From Exophiala sp. HKRS030 (lineage: Eukaryota > Ascomycota > Eurotiomycetes > Chaetothyriales > Herpotrichiellaceae): a stretch of 64,000 nt of DNA. The notes beneath the pieces are model-generated. The model had not been told where the DNA came from, made no database searches, and saw only the letters and a list, made by a program, of their open reading frames with translations. A program made the position numbers and the translations under genes. The stretch is taken from assembly GCA_023897205.1 (NCBI GenBank), contig JAHWDD010000003.1, positions 65,665-129,664 on the forward strand. The letters run 5' to 3'. Shown here in pieces: positions 44,506 to 55,949 of this stretch; position 1 is the stretch's first letter, and each line of letters starts with the position of its first letter.

Positions 44506-46248
44506 ATGATGAACGGTATGACCGAGCCGTTACCTGGCCTCCTTGATGACCCTCAGTTTCAGATCACGGACCTCCCCGCCCTCACCGACTTCCAGATCGC
44601 TCCTCTTCGTAATCCAGCGCCCGCCCGCCATGCAAACGCTCCTTCGCCTCTTGAGCCGTTGGCCGATAATCTCCTGCACAGCAAACGAAACAGCAAGAAC
44701 CAAAAGCCAGTGGAAGATGGCAATGAAAAGAAACGTGCGCCGAAGATAACCCCAAATGACGTCCTCCTGGCTCGCGAAGCAAAGAAGCCGCATCTTGCAA
44801 TCAGCGAACTGCTTGATGCCAATAATGAAATTGCTCCGATGCAGCTGCCATCGTTCATCAGTTTGTCTGTGGTCGAGAAATCTCCAGTTCAAGCACCAAC
44901 TCCTCTGGAACCTGTGTCGAAGCGCGCTAGGCTGGATGACAATGACCACCCAGCGCCTGATTTGATCCGACGACTTCCTCGTCCGGCCCAGAAAGATGAT
45001 CGCCAGAGCAGGCCGACCCCTTTGCTGCCAGCCATAGTCACGGGGCTACATGAACCTCCCCCCTCAGCTGCTCTACTCCCCTCTATCGATGTCGATTCCC
45101 GACCGACAATCTCACGAACTACAACTTCGAAAATCCACGTCAAAGACATACTGACAGAGCCGGAGAATGATGGAACCGCTACTTCGACATCACGATCCGC
45201 GGTTAGCACGCTGAAGGAGCTCGAACAAAACATCGAACCGGCGCCAGCTAGTCTGCCATCAAACCCCCCAAACCTGAATGACGCACCCACGCAAGCGAGT
45301 GCTTGGGACGATAAAAAGCAAGTACGAAGACCTCGCCGCAGATGGTCAGACCACGAAACCATGGACCTTCTTGCGGGTGTCAAGAAACATGGCGTTGGCA
45401 AGTGGAAACAGATCCTTGTCGACCCCGACTTCAGCTTTGTCGGTCGAAGTTCCGTAGACCTCAAGGATCGCTACCGAGTCTGTGCGACAAACAGTAATGT
45501 CGCCAAATATGGTCCTTCACCAAGGAGAAGCCCATCTGCCGCCGACACGTCTGGCCCCAACACTTTAACTAGCATCGTCCGAGATAGTGCTTCTCCTGAA
45601 CGTGTCTTGCCGGTAAGCCCAGCAGCAAATCTTGAACAGCCTACGAAACAACGACGAAAACGGCGGGTGTGGACGGATTATGAAGATTCCAATCTTCTAA
45701 AAGGCGTGGCTAAACACGGCTTCCAGTGGACTGCCATTCATGACGACCGAGATCTCGATCTTGGACACCGAAAAGCCACCGATTTACGTGATCGAATTCG
45801 CAACAGATTTCCCGACGGTTACAAGCATGCAGAGACTGCACCACTGAGATCTGAGGTCAGGAAAGCGGCGCAACGCCAGGAGTATCCTTTTGCTAGGGCT
45901 ACAGCAGTGGAACCTAGCCCTATTACCAAACCAAAAAAGACACCGGATTCGCGACCCAAAACGACACGCGCTCTCCCAGTGTCCAATAAGGGCACCTCAA
46001 CCTTGGAGCGAGGTATCGATGGGCAGCCACATCGATCTATCTCAAACACAGCACTAGCCATGTTACTTCGAAACGATGACGACAATGGTACCGTTGAGCA
46101 CAGAGAGTCCAAAGGAGAAAGAGAAAGAGAAAGGGATAGGGAACAACCTGGTGTGACTCTCCCGAGCTTCACGTTGGGTGTCGACGACATGGACTGGGGC
46201 AATAATACTCTTGCTCCACTCCATGAGTGGGACGAAATTGGCATTTGA
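44506..46248 (+). CDS. Double-Myb telobox protein (Tay1/Teb1-like)
   Basis: Probable telomere-repeat- or promoter-binding factor. A single exon of 580 residues. The first Myb (about 270-325) reads RRRWSDHETMDLLAGVKKHG, then GKWKQILVDP and SVDLKDRYR, the telobox third-helix pattern VDLKDxxR. The second (about 383-445) reads RRVWTDYEDSNLLKGVAKHG, then ATDLRDRIRNRFPD. Two adjacent telobox-type Mybs are the layout of Yarrowia Tay1 and fission-yeast Teb1. The rest is disordered, with an ERERERDRE tract and an acidic WGNNTLAPLHEWDE tail. The ATG at 44506 is one of three close in-frame ATGs. A short upstream frame from the ATG at 44490 overlaps this start and may damp translation. Confidence 0.88.
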   Translation: MMNGMTEPLPGLLDDPQFQITDLPALTDFQIAPLRNPAPARHANAPSPLEPLADNLLHSKRNSKNQKPVEDGNEKKRAPKITPNDVLLAREAKKPHLAISELLDANNEIAPMQLPSFISLSVVEKSPVQAPTPLEPVSKRARLDDNDHPAPDLIRRLPRPAQKDDRQSRPTPLLPAIVTGLHEPPPSAALLPSIDVDSRPTISRTTTSKIHVKDILTEPENDGTATSTSRSAVSTLKELEQNIEPAPASLPSNPPNLNDAPTQASAWDDKKQVRRPRRRWSDHETMDLLAGVKKHGVGKWKQILVDPDFSFVGRSSVDLKDRYRVCATNSNVAKYGPSPRRSPSAADTSGPNTLTSIVRDSASPERVLPVSPAANLEQPTKQRRKRRVWTDYEDSNLLKGVAKHGFQWTAIHDDRDLDLGHRKATDLRDRIRNRFPDGYKHAETAPLRSEVRKAAQRQEYPFARATAVEPSPITKPKKTPDSRPKTTRALPVSNKGTSTLERGIDGQPHRSISNTALAMLLRNDDDNGTVEHRESKGERERERDREQPGVTLPSFTLGVDDMDWGNNTLAPLHEWDEIGI

Positions 46249-47075
46249 AATCCGGTTGCCCTCTCTGGCTGGAGAGCAGACTTGCAACACATCTCAAATG
46301 AGGAGCACGGAACAGGAATTGGCATCACAGCACGGACGAACAACCTCGCGCGGAGACGCAAAGTTACGGCGCAGGATACAACGAGGAGGATATAGTTTTT
46401 CGTACGAAGAGTCTTTGGATCATATTTGAGCAGGTTCCCTCTCTGACCCAGAGCGGGTGTGGTAATGGCTTGAGGACGTGGATGGCATATAGATCTATAT
46501 TTTTATCTGGTGAGCGATTTTTTGATACCCTGGGATTGCGATGGTATGGTATTATAATGTGATGGGCTCAGAACCCCCACTTGGCTTTCAAAGGCAGATA
46601 TTCTGGTGTAGAAGCATCAATCATAATTTTTGTCTCTCGATTTCATCGGTTCTCGAGTTGTTGGTGGTCCCTTTTCAGCTTAACACGAGGCGCTGTCACT
46701 GAGAGCATTGCCAACATCGACATCGCCAGGCTCGCAACGATCGACCTATGAGAATGCACCCGCGCATTTGAGCCCAGGTGAGAAACAGAACAATAGAAAT
46801 CCCCGGATCCAGAAGAAAATCTCTTCGAGCGCTACAGTCTGAATGCTCATACCAAAAACGCCACTCGCACAACGCTCGATGCTCAATTTCCGGAGGAAAA
46901 AGCCGGTGTGATTGTCTACAACCTTGATGAAAATGTCACGGCCAATGCGCAGGGCCTTTGCAGGGGGGGGCGTCAAATCGTCGTCTTATCTCTCGTGCTT
47001 TTGTGACTCCGTTCGCTAGCCACACCGTAACGCTTCATGTCAAAACGGTACACCACCCTGAAGATTCGCTTGTCA
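46249..47075. other. Intergenic between convergent genes
   Basis: 0.8 kb between the 3' ends of the telobox gene and the sorting nexin. A G-run lies at about 46967-46973. I see no gene. Confidence 0.5.
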
Positions 47076-47699
47076 CTACCATGCATTGCGGTCCCAATTA
47101 GGGTCTGTGCCTTGTCAGAACAATCGAACCCGTCACCATGTGTGGGTAGCGGAGGCATGTCTGTCTCTTGCTTACCTTGTATAAATGCTCCGAGTACTTT
47201 ACTACCCGTCTGCAGAAGTGGGTGACCAACCACAATCTGTAGGAATCGCTGGAGACCCTCTCTTCTGTGCTCAATGACATCGTCAGAGAAGCGGTTGGTG
47301 AAGACTTTGCCCGGCAGTGGGGGAATCGTGACTCGTGCGCTTTCCCGCTCTAAAATGTCACGGAAGTACTCGAAATCAGAATATCGGCGGCGAACCACAG
47401 AATGCCGCAGCTTGAAGGCGGGGATATTCGTGCGCGTGTGGATTTCATAGGACGTGTACATGTTTCGAGGGGAAGACCCATGGGTCTGCGGGTTTTTCAC
47501 CTAGAATCCACAGCGCGCATCAGCAGACAATTTCAACACAAGATTTGAGGGCTAGCACCACCGGCTCCCGGGTAAGGGTTGGATGGAGTAGAATGAAAGA
47601 AGAAGGCGATCAGCAACACACCTCGATCTCGAGAAAGTTCTCGGGAGGACCGTAGATCTCTTCGAAAGTCTGTTGGCGAGATTCGGGGAGAGCCTGCAT
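47076..47699 (-). CDS. SNX3: Sorting nexin 3 (Snx3/Grd19), PX domain
   Basis: Endosomal cargo adaptor that binds phosphatidylinositol 3-phosphate and works with retromer to recycle membrane proteins to the Golgi. Three exons (47699-47622, 47500-47176, 47104-47076) with 121- and 71-bp introns give 143 residues. It begins [20 protein letters not shown]. The PX core has [18 protein letters not shown] (phosphoinositide-binding RRRYSDF) and IPPLPGKVF (the PxxP loop), then [18 protein letters not shown]. The last exon is only 29 nt and encodes the conserved end DPNWDRNAW; without it the reading frame would run on to a stop at 46973. It is divergent from POL5. Confidence 0.95.
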
Positions 47700-48159
47700 C
47701 GCGACTGAGGTTGGCGGGGCTGAGATCGGAATGTGAGAGAGAGTGTCGCGTGAACAGATATGAGGAAGGGCTGCGAGGGGGGCGAGACCACAATATAAGG
47801 AGAGTTCTTCAAAGAATCGATCAGCGTTGGGAGTTGGTCGTAGTGTGGTTTGTGAAGACAAAGAGGATACCAATGCTCTAGAGGCCGACGGAGGTCAGTG
47901 ACTAGATGCCTATCATGCCATACCAAATGTGTCGTCGAGAAGTTTCCTTGACTGCGTCTGGTAAAGGCCCAACGACTGGTGCAGCTGCGCTCTTTTCCCC
48001 GCGCTCGCCAAGGCTGATCTTCTGAATCCACTAGCTCGTTTCCGGCTTGAACTTCGGCTAATCTTGTTCGGAGTAAAAAAATTATAATTGTTCTCTTGTT
48101 ACGGAGTACTCCCTCGCCCTATCAATCGTCTGGTGTATTCATCTCATCAGCTCATCACA
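47700..48159. promoter_or_regulatory. Divergent promoter of SNX3 and POL5
   Basis: 460 bp between the two start codons. TACGGAGTA lies at 48100-48108, immediately followed by CTCC, 52 bp upstream of the POL5 ATG. An A-rich stretch (48076-48085) precedes it. Confidence 0.5.
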
Positions 48160-51100
48160 ATGTCGAAGAAAAGAAAGAGAGAGCCTGAGCCTGAGCTCGT
48201 GCAAATCTACAACGATCTGGCCGATTATGACGAGACGATCCGCCACGCGGCCGCCCGCACGTTGGTCACTAAGATTTTCAAGCCAGGAGTGACTAGCGAT
48301 GATCAGACGAGGACCATCCTGACACGCCTGTTCCGTGGGACATGCAGTGGGCGCAAGGCTGCCCGACTTGGCTTTTCCATTGCATTGACCGAGCTCCTCT
48401 ATCAGCTGATACCAAGTGATGCATGGCCTGCTGCCACAATCGTCGACATGCTGGAGACTCTGACTGTGCCTGAAAGTGGAACAACCGCCGACGACGAGCG
48501 AAACCATTGTTTTGGAAGACTCTTCAGCGCATCTGCGGTGCTTCGATCCGACATTCTCTTCACAAAATCCGAGCCTCTTCAATGGAGACGAGTATTGGAG
48601 CTGATCTGTGATTTGGCAATCCAGAAACCGTGGCTGAGACAGCAATGTGGCTGGGTCCTTGTGGACCGTCTCAATTCCGTCGCCACGAAGGCTGCCACGA
48701 AGGCTGCCACGAAGACTCTGGAAGAGTTTGCTATTAATGCCGTGGAGGTTCTGGATGCAAAGAAGATAGTCCGATCGCCGGAAGGTTTAGCACTTTGGTT
48801 GACTATCACAACACATTTCCCTCGTGCGAAATTGCTAAACTCTGTCTGGAAGTATGGAGATCCCTTAGCCATGAAGAATGCCAAACTTCTTGCCGACGTT
48901 CTTAAAGACGCACGAACTCTGCCTCAAGACGACTCAGATACTGAGGCTCAGGGATCTGCAAGATGGTCGCAGCAGCTGCATTTCGCCTGGGATGTTGTTT
49001 TGTCTCAACTATCTCGAGAACATACGACGTCACCCAATGATAGCAAGAATGGAACCGACAAGTCTTCAAAGCACGAACGGATCACGTTCGAGATCTTCTG
49101 GCAAAAGGTCGTGGATGGTAAGTGCGCTTCAAGTCTGTACAGAACAGCTGCTGATTCTGTGTTCACCAGAAAGTCTATTTTCGCCCACCAGTAGTCACGA
49201 GCGAAAATATTGGGGCTTCGCAGTGTGGGAAAAGGTCTTCACCATGGAACCGCAACGTTTCTTGCGGTTTACGTTCACACCCCGGGCGACATCATGCCTG
49301 GCGAACTCACTCAAGGTTCCTAAACACCTTCTCAGGAAACGTGCTTTGAAAACGTCTGAAAATTTCCACACTCGTCTTAATCAAGAAGAAGCGGTTTCGC
49401 TTTCTGAGCCAAGCTTGACGGAGACCTGCATCAAGGCATTACTGCGCAGTGTTGATTATGGCAATTTTGACCAGCTCACGAAAACAAATACCATGGAGAG
49501 CCTTTTCGATTCGGCTCATAATCACGTGCTCAAAATCGCTGCAGACGTCCTGATGTCCATCGCTGCTGAGAATGTGTCAGACGAGGAAGAAAAGCAAGTC
49601 ATGAAGAGGCAGAAAACCGTCATAGATCTACAGTCTCAAATCGTTCGGTCAGTGTTTAACAATGCACAGCAGACAGAAGGTTCCGACGAACAACGGGGAG
49701 ATGTACAGATCGCTTGTGATATCATGGATATATGGTTATTGGAGAGCTCTTCACTGCCGGCACCCAAGTCTTATGCCCCCGAGCTTCTCGAGGCAAGTCG
49801 AGAACACATGAAAGACCGTTTGGGTCTAGCATTTGAACATACACTGAAGCTTGAGGCTCTAGGATGTAGGATTCTGATGGATACAATGCTACGGTTGAAG
49901 CCTGTGGGCACCCATCAACAATCCGTGTCATCACGGTTCGAAGAAAGTGTGTACGTACTTGTACAGCAAGCCTGGAAGCGACTCAGCGATCTGTCTGGCG
50001 CTTTGGAAAGATTACCACAACCATTTCCAACTGACAAAGTCCCCACGCAGAGCTATCCGACGTTCTCGCACGGCCTTTCCTTACTTTATTGTCTTCTTCT
50101 TTTCCAGATCTATATCGGCGACACCGATGCGGTGGAGCTTTTGCAGGATGTTCTCGAATACCAGCAACATTGGGAAGCAAGGAAACCAAAGGGCTCAAGC
50201 GACCGAACTGCACACAATCCAGCCGATGCAATGGTGGAGATTATTCTCAGCTTCGCTTCGAGGCCATCGAAGTTTTTGAGGAGCATTACCGTTCGAATTT
50301 TCGAGGCTTTCGCACCCTTCGTCACTGGTGATGGTTTGGAATCCTTATGGCGTGTTCTGGAAGCAAAGGAAAACACACAAGGCCAGCAAGCTATGTTCCA
50401 GGAAGGAGGTCTCGACATGGAGGACAGTGAAGACGCTAGCGTAGACTCGGACGTTGAAGTGGAATCTCTCCCTGATGCCGAAGGACTCGCCTCTGGCGAA
50501 CATGAATCGATCTCGTCATCAGAAGGATCCTCGCAGCTAGAACACTCAGGCGATGAAGAGGACGAGGAACTTGCGGCGTTTGATGCAGCTCTTGCCTCGG
50601 CTCTGGGCACTCGACCCTTCGATCAAAACGGCATGGCAGATGCATCTATATCCGACTCTTCCTCCGATATAGATATGGATGACGACGAGATGTTGGAGCT
50701 CGACACAAAACTTGCCGAAGTTTTCCGATTGCGGAACGCGCAACACTCACGAAACAAGAAAAAGGAAACCAAGCAAGCCAAAGAAAATGTGGTCAACTTC
50801 AAGAATCGTGTGCTTGATTTAATCGAATCATATCTGGATCATCAACGACAGAATCCCCTGGCACTTCATCTGATTGTGCCCTTGCTTGAACTTGCAAGAA
50901 CTACTCGGACGCAGCAGCTTGCACATCGCGGGTGCGAGATCTTGCAGAAGTTCTATAACCGCCGCAAGGGATTGAATATGACTTTTGTGGATGGCGGATT
51001 TTCGAACGACGATGCTATTCAGGTTCTACAGTCTATCCACGACGAGGCATGCACGAAGGCTTCAAATGCGCATCTCAAAGCTGCAAGCCAAGCCAGTATA

Positions 51101-51274
51101 TTACTTCTCACTGTTTTGGTCAACGCGGACCCTAGCAATATTGGCGCTATCGTCGAGATTTACGCTACAACACGGCTGAGACAATTGACCGAGAAGCAGT
51201 GTCAGATTCCGTCGAGCTTCTTCACCGAATGGAACAACTGGTGCCAAACTGCACGTGAGAAATTGGCGGCATGA
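48160..51274 (+). CDS. POL5: DNA polymerase phi / Pol5-like ribosome-biogenesis protein (MYBBP1A family)
   Basis: Despite the name, the family is nucleolar and needed for rRNA synthesis and ribosome assembly. Exons 48160-49117 and 49170-51274, with a 52-bp intron (GTAAGT...CAG), give 1020 residues. Helical HEAT-like repeats run through most of the protein; ARTLVTKIF, GTCSGRKAARLGFSIALTEL and RQQCGWVLVDRL resemble the family N-terminus. A short tandem repeat at 48678-48714 (12-bp unit GCCACGAAGGCT) encodes ATKAATKAATK. Residues about 735-850 are acidic, with EEDEELAAFDAALASALGTR (a conserved family block), followed by a basic linker. The ATG at 48160 follows CACA; the frame is open 24 codons further up without similarity. 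Confidence 0.9.
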
Positions 51275-52330
51275 GAAGTGCGGGCGGGAGTCAGTGCTGT
51301 TAGGGAGGGAACCGTCTCAAAGGAAGGAGAAGTGCCGGCATGGTGCTCACAGTGTTGACCAGGTTGTAGTGCCACTAGTCTGTCAAAGACACTGTGCCCT
51401 CCTTCGAGGTCGTCTTTGGCGACCCTCTATCCGTCCAAAAGTCAACAACCTTGTTGAGCTTGCAACACGAGATTGGCCCAGGTCTTTCCGCGCAGGCCTT
51501 CTGTTCGACTGGCACAAAGTATGCCGTCAAGAAGATTACGCAGCCTTTTCCATGTTCATTGGTCGAATTCTCGATCAGGGCCCTTGCCTACACCGAATCT
51601 GGGTTGTGCAACATGCTCAGCTCATATATTATATGACTGACGTTCATATCTCAGATCACAAACGAAGTTTGGTGTCAATCGATCAATTATGGTTCTAGAC
51701 ATGAGTCTATCTCAAATTGATATAGTCAAGTTTTACTTGCGATGCTCATTCGCGCCAGGCCGCCTGCTCTTCACACACCTACACGTTGCCTCTCCATGAT
51801 TTTATGGCTTCAAAGGGCTCAACTGAGCCTTCCCTCTGTAATTGCCGTCTTTGCCATGTTAGGATTTTATGCGGCCTCGGTGTATTCTCATCTGGTCTGT
51901 ATAGACCTGGAAACCATTTACCGCAGTTGCGGTTAACGATTGCCGCAAGGATTGCTGAAGGCACATCTACCACAATTCCAGATTTTGGGATCAAAGAACT
52001 GGTTCTTCGTAGTACGAACCATTGCGGAACCGCGTCTCTTCTTCAGAGCGGCGTGAAGGTATTTGCTTGTAAAGACCTACGCGTTCTTCTATTGCGGAAT
52101 CCTTGGGCCGGCACTTCACGTCCTTTGCTTCGAGACAGGCACACTAACTCTCGACAGAGACCTTCATCATTTGGTAGGAGGTATGCCCAAAGTCTATGAA
52201 GACTATGAAGACTAATTACAAATCATGAGCTCAGAGTTGGCAGCAGTTTCCGCATCCATTCCACTCAGCCTACAGACAATCAAGAGCACAGCTGGTGTGA
52301 AGAACCATTCCCGTAACTTGCCAGTTCATA
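51275..52330. other. Intergenic, 1.06 kb, holding relic repeat copy A
   Basis: No intact gene is seen. The plus strand from about 51390 to 51632 has an open frame without a recognisable domain, ending in the relic repeat copy A. The rest, up to the SDR start, may be decayed coding DNA, but I could not identify a parent family. Confidence 0.45.
51575..51700 (+). repeat. Dispersed relic repeat, copy A
   Basis: In opposite orientation to copy B at 29395-29520. The core GGCCCTTGCCTACACCGAAT is identical over 20 nt, followed by GCAAC-ATGCT-AGCTCAT with single-base differences. About 60 bp on, CATAT-TCA-A-CAC-AACGAA and TCAATC recur in the same order. The shared frame reads ALAYTE. Confidence 0.55.
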
Positions 52331-53588
52331 ATGAGTCTTGGTCTTCATGGGTACAAATCTCTTCTTATCCGCATTGGCTGTTACAGTACTGACCAAGCCA
52401 CCGCAGAGTGGCTTTCGTTTCTGGTGCCGGGGGCGGTATAGGGAGAGAGTGTGTTAAGCAGCTGGTGCGGGAAGGATGCACTCGGGTTTTTGCTACTGAC
52501 ATCAAGGAATCGGCATTGGAAGAAACCGTCAGCGTGGCAAAGCGACTCAATTCAAAGGCGAATATCGATACAGAAGTGGCAGATATAAGTCGTCCCGAAG
52601 TGATCGATGCGTTGATCAGTCGAGCTGTTCAGTCGTTTGGCCGAGTTGATTATGCTTTCAACATCGCAGGTCTGTCTGTTGGGAGACTATTATTCCCCTG
52701 GGGTTTTGTTTCTTCGTTCCGAAATGGCTAATGTTTAAATGTAAAAACTAGGCGTCACAGGAAAGCTCGAATCGATCGATAAGCTAACTTTGGATGACTA
52801 CCAACTGGTTGAGTCAATCAACGCAAGAGCGGTCTGGTTATCTGAGCGAGCGCAAATCACTCAAATGTTGACCCAAGAACCTCTGCCAACCCAGTATGTC
52901 ATACTCTGGATCTTAGAGTCTACCTCCTGGTAGGTGTGGCAGCAGTGGCTGACAATCAACCACAGTGATGGCCGTCCTGGTAGTAGAGGCGTTATAGTCA
53001 ACGTGGCATCTGTCTGTGGTTTTATTGGGTTTCCTGATTCTACACCATATACAATGTCCAAACATGGTTTGTTCCCCTTCTTGTACCATCCCCGAAACGC
53101 CCCCATCTTTTATTGACAAGGTATCACATAGCCGTGATAGGCCTCACAAGAAGCGATTCCACCAGCTTCGCCGCCAAGGATATACGAGTCAACGCTGTCT
53201 GTCCTGGGTCAGTGATTATACCATTATGCCTGAATGAAACTCACAACTTTCGGCAACTGGCTAATATGGGAAACCCTCAAGGATCATTGACACTGCGATA
53301 TTAGGCCCAACCAGAGATTATTCCCTCGAATACTGCCAGACATTCACGCCGATGAAGCGTCTAGGTACCCCGCAAGAAATCGCGGAAGTTGCCACCTTTC
53401 TAGGTAAGGTTCTCAGTCGGCCGCCGGCCTCTGGTTGTTCATTGATTCAATGCTGATTACATGGTAGCGTCCACCAGGGCAAGCTATATATGCGGAGCTG
53501 TAATCCCAGTGGGTTGTTGCGAAGCCGTTCTGCATGAGGTTTTCAGCTCACCATAGCATAGGTCGACGGAGGATACACCGCTCAGTGA
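52331..53588 (+). CDS. Short-chain dehydrogenase, eight exons
   Basis: NAD(P)-dependent oxidoreductase with a classical SDR fold. Exons: 52331-52350, 52407-52669, 52752-52893, 52966-53066, 53132-53207, 53282-53403, 53468-53508 and 53562-53588. They total 792 nt, an unbroken 263-residue frame, and each splice restores a family motif. These are VAFVSGAGGGIG (cofactor loop), NIAGVTG in place of the usual NNAG, VNVASVCGF (catalytic serine), YTMSKHAVIGLTR (Tyr-x-x-x-Lys), VNAVCPGIIDTAILGPT and ASYICGAVIPVDGGYTAQ. Eight exons in 1.26 kb is dense, with 20-, 41- and 27-nt exons. The Ile for the first Asn of NNAG is a mild oddity. There is no PTS1. It is the first gene of the right-hand SDR-rich cassette. 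Confidence 0.83.
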
Positions 53589-53800
53589 ACCCGGGCAGGT
53601 CAGAGGCTACAGCGGTCGTGAAGTTCAGATGACGGCGAAGCTTATCGTCTATAGTCGTAGTCTACCTAGTAGAAAATACACATATCCGTGGGATACTTGG
53701 ATCGCATGTTCTCAGCACCACACCAGGCGGACCTTTATACGAAGAGGGGCCAAGGGATTGAAAGAAAGAGAAGTACCTGATGAACTGCTTTAACTACTTT

Positions 53801-55281
53801 TCAATCCTCAAAGTAGGGAAGTATCTTTGCCTGTCTGAACCTCTCAAATGAAAGAGCCCAAGACGTCTTTTCGTCAAAGGTTGTTTTGAAACCTGTCTGG
53901 TACATCTTGTCTGCGCAGATTTGGTGGTCGTAATCGAAAAGGCTGAGAATGGCGTCAAAGAAGAAAGGATTTGCGAGACTGTTGTCCCATGATCCTCGCT
54001 GTAACCCCTGATCCTGGACAATTTGGTCCCAGTCAGCGCGGTGCTTTGCCATGAACTCCGATGGCTTGAAAGACCCTTCAACCACCCCAACCCCTTCCAG
54101 ACCAAATAAGGAGCAGATGAGAGACCAGCGATCGGACCATTTAGAAGGATTGTTGGTGTCAATGACGTTGAAAGCTTCTCCTCCCCCACAGAGCTTAGGA
54201 TTGAGCGAGGCCCAGATGCTGAATTTCGCCACCATATCTTGGTTGGTCTGGCTGGAGAGTACGTTATAGGACTTTTCGGTACCTGGCCAGGGCACTTTAC
54301 TACCTCGTCCGTTCACGAAACGGTATAGGGATAGGTAGATCCCCAGGCTCTGGCTCAGGCATTGTGCATTATTGTTGGGAACAAAGCCAACCACCAAATC
54401 GGGCCGCACCTCGCACCAGGTCCATTTCCGTCCTTTTGCCATGCGCGTCAGCGCATCTGTCTCCCAGTAGTAGAAAAGGTTTGATGCATGCGGCTCCGGG
54501 AGACGCGGCAAGGACTCCGAGAGCGGGAGGTGATCACCATAGGGAAAATCTTGGAAGAGGTGGATACCGTACGCCTGGGATTACATTATCAGCATCCATC
54601 CATCCATACATCATGCTGGCCCGCCAGCAGCAGGTAGTGTATGTATACTTTTGTACCAGTCGGCAGGACAAAGAATTGGAAATCTGGGCAGAGTGCTTGA
54701 ACTGCCATAGTAGCCTTCTCCAACATTGATGAATTAACAATGGACTCCTCCTTTGGGTCTTCAACCCATTTATAGCCTGTTTACGTGTTATTAGACTCTG
54801 ATCGCAGCCGGAAAAATACAGTTTGCTTACTGTTGAAGAATACGTGAGTGACAGTGTCGATGTCGGGAATCTTTTGTTTCAGAACATCCTTCGTGCCCTC
54901 GGCATTGAGACGGATAAGATCAATCCCGCTGTAGATGCTCAACTTGGAAGAGTCTGGCCAGAGAGCTTTTTCGGCACTGATGGGTCGAACTGTGACTGCG
55001 CTGACCTTGGAAAATGCCTGCGCCTCAGGCGAATTTGATAACAGCTGGTTGACGATGGCCCACCCAGTTATTCCAGACGCTCCGAACACAAGGGCGTGTT
55101 TGTTCTTATCATCATGCTGCGCCAACTCCTTGTTTTCGAAAAGATTGGTCAATACTAATGAGCGCCGCCTGGTAACCCCCCCAAAACCACTCACGAAACT
55201 TGGATGCGACCCCCTGATGGCAGGCCTGAAGCGACGATGAGGACTCCAGCTTCCTTTGAGGCTGCAACGCAGGGCCGACAT
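53801..55281 (-). CDS. PRISE-like atypical SDR (progesterone-5beta-reductase/iridoid-synthase type)
   Basis: NAD(P)H-dependent enone reductase-like protein. Exons 55281-54831, 54776-54649 and 54574-53801 with 54- and 74-bp introns. The cofactor loop HALVFGASGITGWAIVNQLL matches the PRISE pattern (Gly-x-Ser/Thr-Gly-Ile-x-Gly). Splices rebuild HVFFNSYKWVEDP and VLPTGTKAYGIHL; TWCEVRPDLVVGF and GEAFNVIDTNNPSKWSDRW follow. From the ATG at 55281 the protein is 450 residues, about 50 more than usual, and the first 57 residues lack similarity, so the true start is uncertain. A GTAAGT donor near 55315 could splice an upstream segment beginning MLSRLGTITRGLL (ATG 55402) to a TAG acceptor near 55155, adding a presequence-like N-terminus. 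Confidence 0.78.
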
Positions 55282-55949
55282 CTTCCCAACCAGTCGAACG
55301 TGAATGCGACTTACTTTGCTGGAGCCGCAAGTTTGGCACTTTCAAGGCCCTGACAGATGTTTGCAAGAGGCCACGAGTGATAGTGCCCAGCCGACTTAGC
55401 ATTCGATTGGAGGATACTGCAGTTCCAATCTTGGGTCTCAAGGCCCGCAACCCGTATGCGTCCATGGATACCGATATTCGCAAAGAGGAGCTTGCGGGTG
55501 GGGCCGGTCGCAACTTTTCCCCGGCCGCTCTGTGGAAAGACTGATCGCACTGTCCGCGACTTATAGTCCTTGATCTTGACATGTCAGCTGTACTGATTCA
55601 CAGAGAAGTGAAAACCTTCACCCTAGCATCTTTGGAGACGGTTGGATCTCACTAGATCCTGCAAGCTTAATGCGAGAGAGAGCAAGTGTTAGTCAATCTA
55701 AAACAAAGTTGTAGTCGCAAGCGGGGAATTGTGGGCCGCCATCCGATCATGGAAATCGAGCTAAGAGGATCGTTGGGTCAGGAAGCCTTTGGCTGGCGCG
55801 ACCGCGAAAAACAATATCCAGAACCTAGCCCATGTATCTATCATTGGCAGCGTACGGAAGCAAACACGGTGTATAGTGTAGATTTGGTAGCAAGCCCCAT
55901 GCCATCGTTCTGCATCAATCAACTACCCTCGTGTGATGTGCCCAAGGTC
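55282..55949. other. Intergenic, possible 5' leader of the PRISE-like gene
   Basis: The minus strand is open from 55582 to 55112 and may contain a first exon of the PRISE-like gene. The plus strand has only an unsupported open frame. Nothing else was recognised. Confidence 0.4.
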
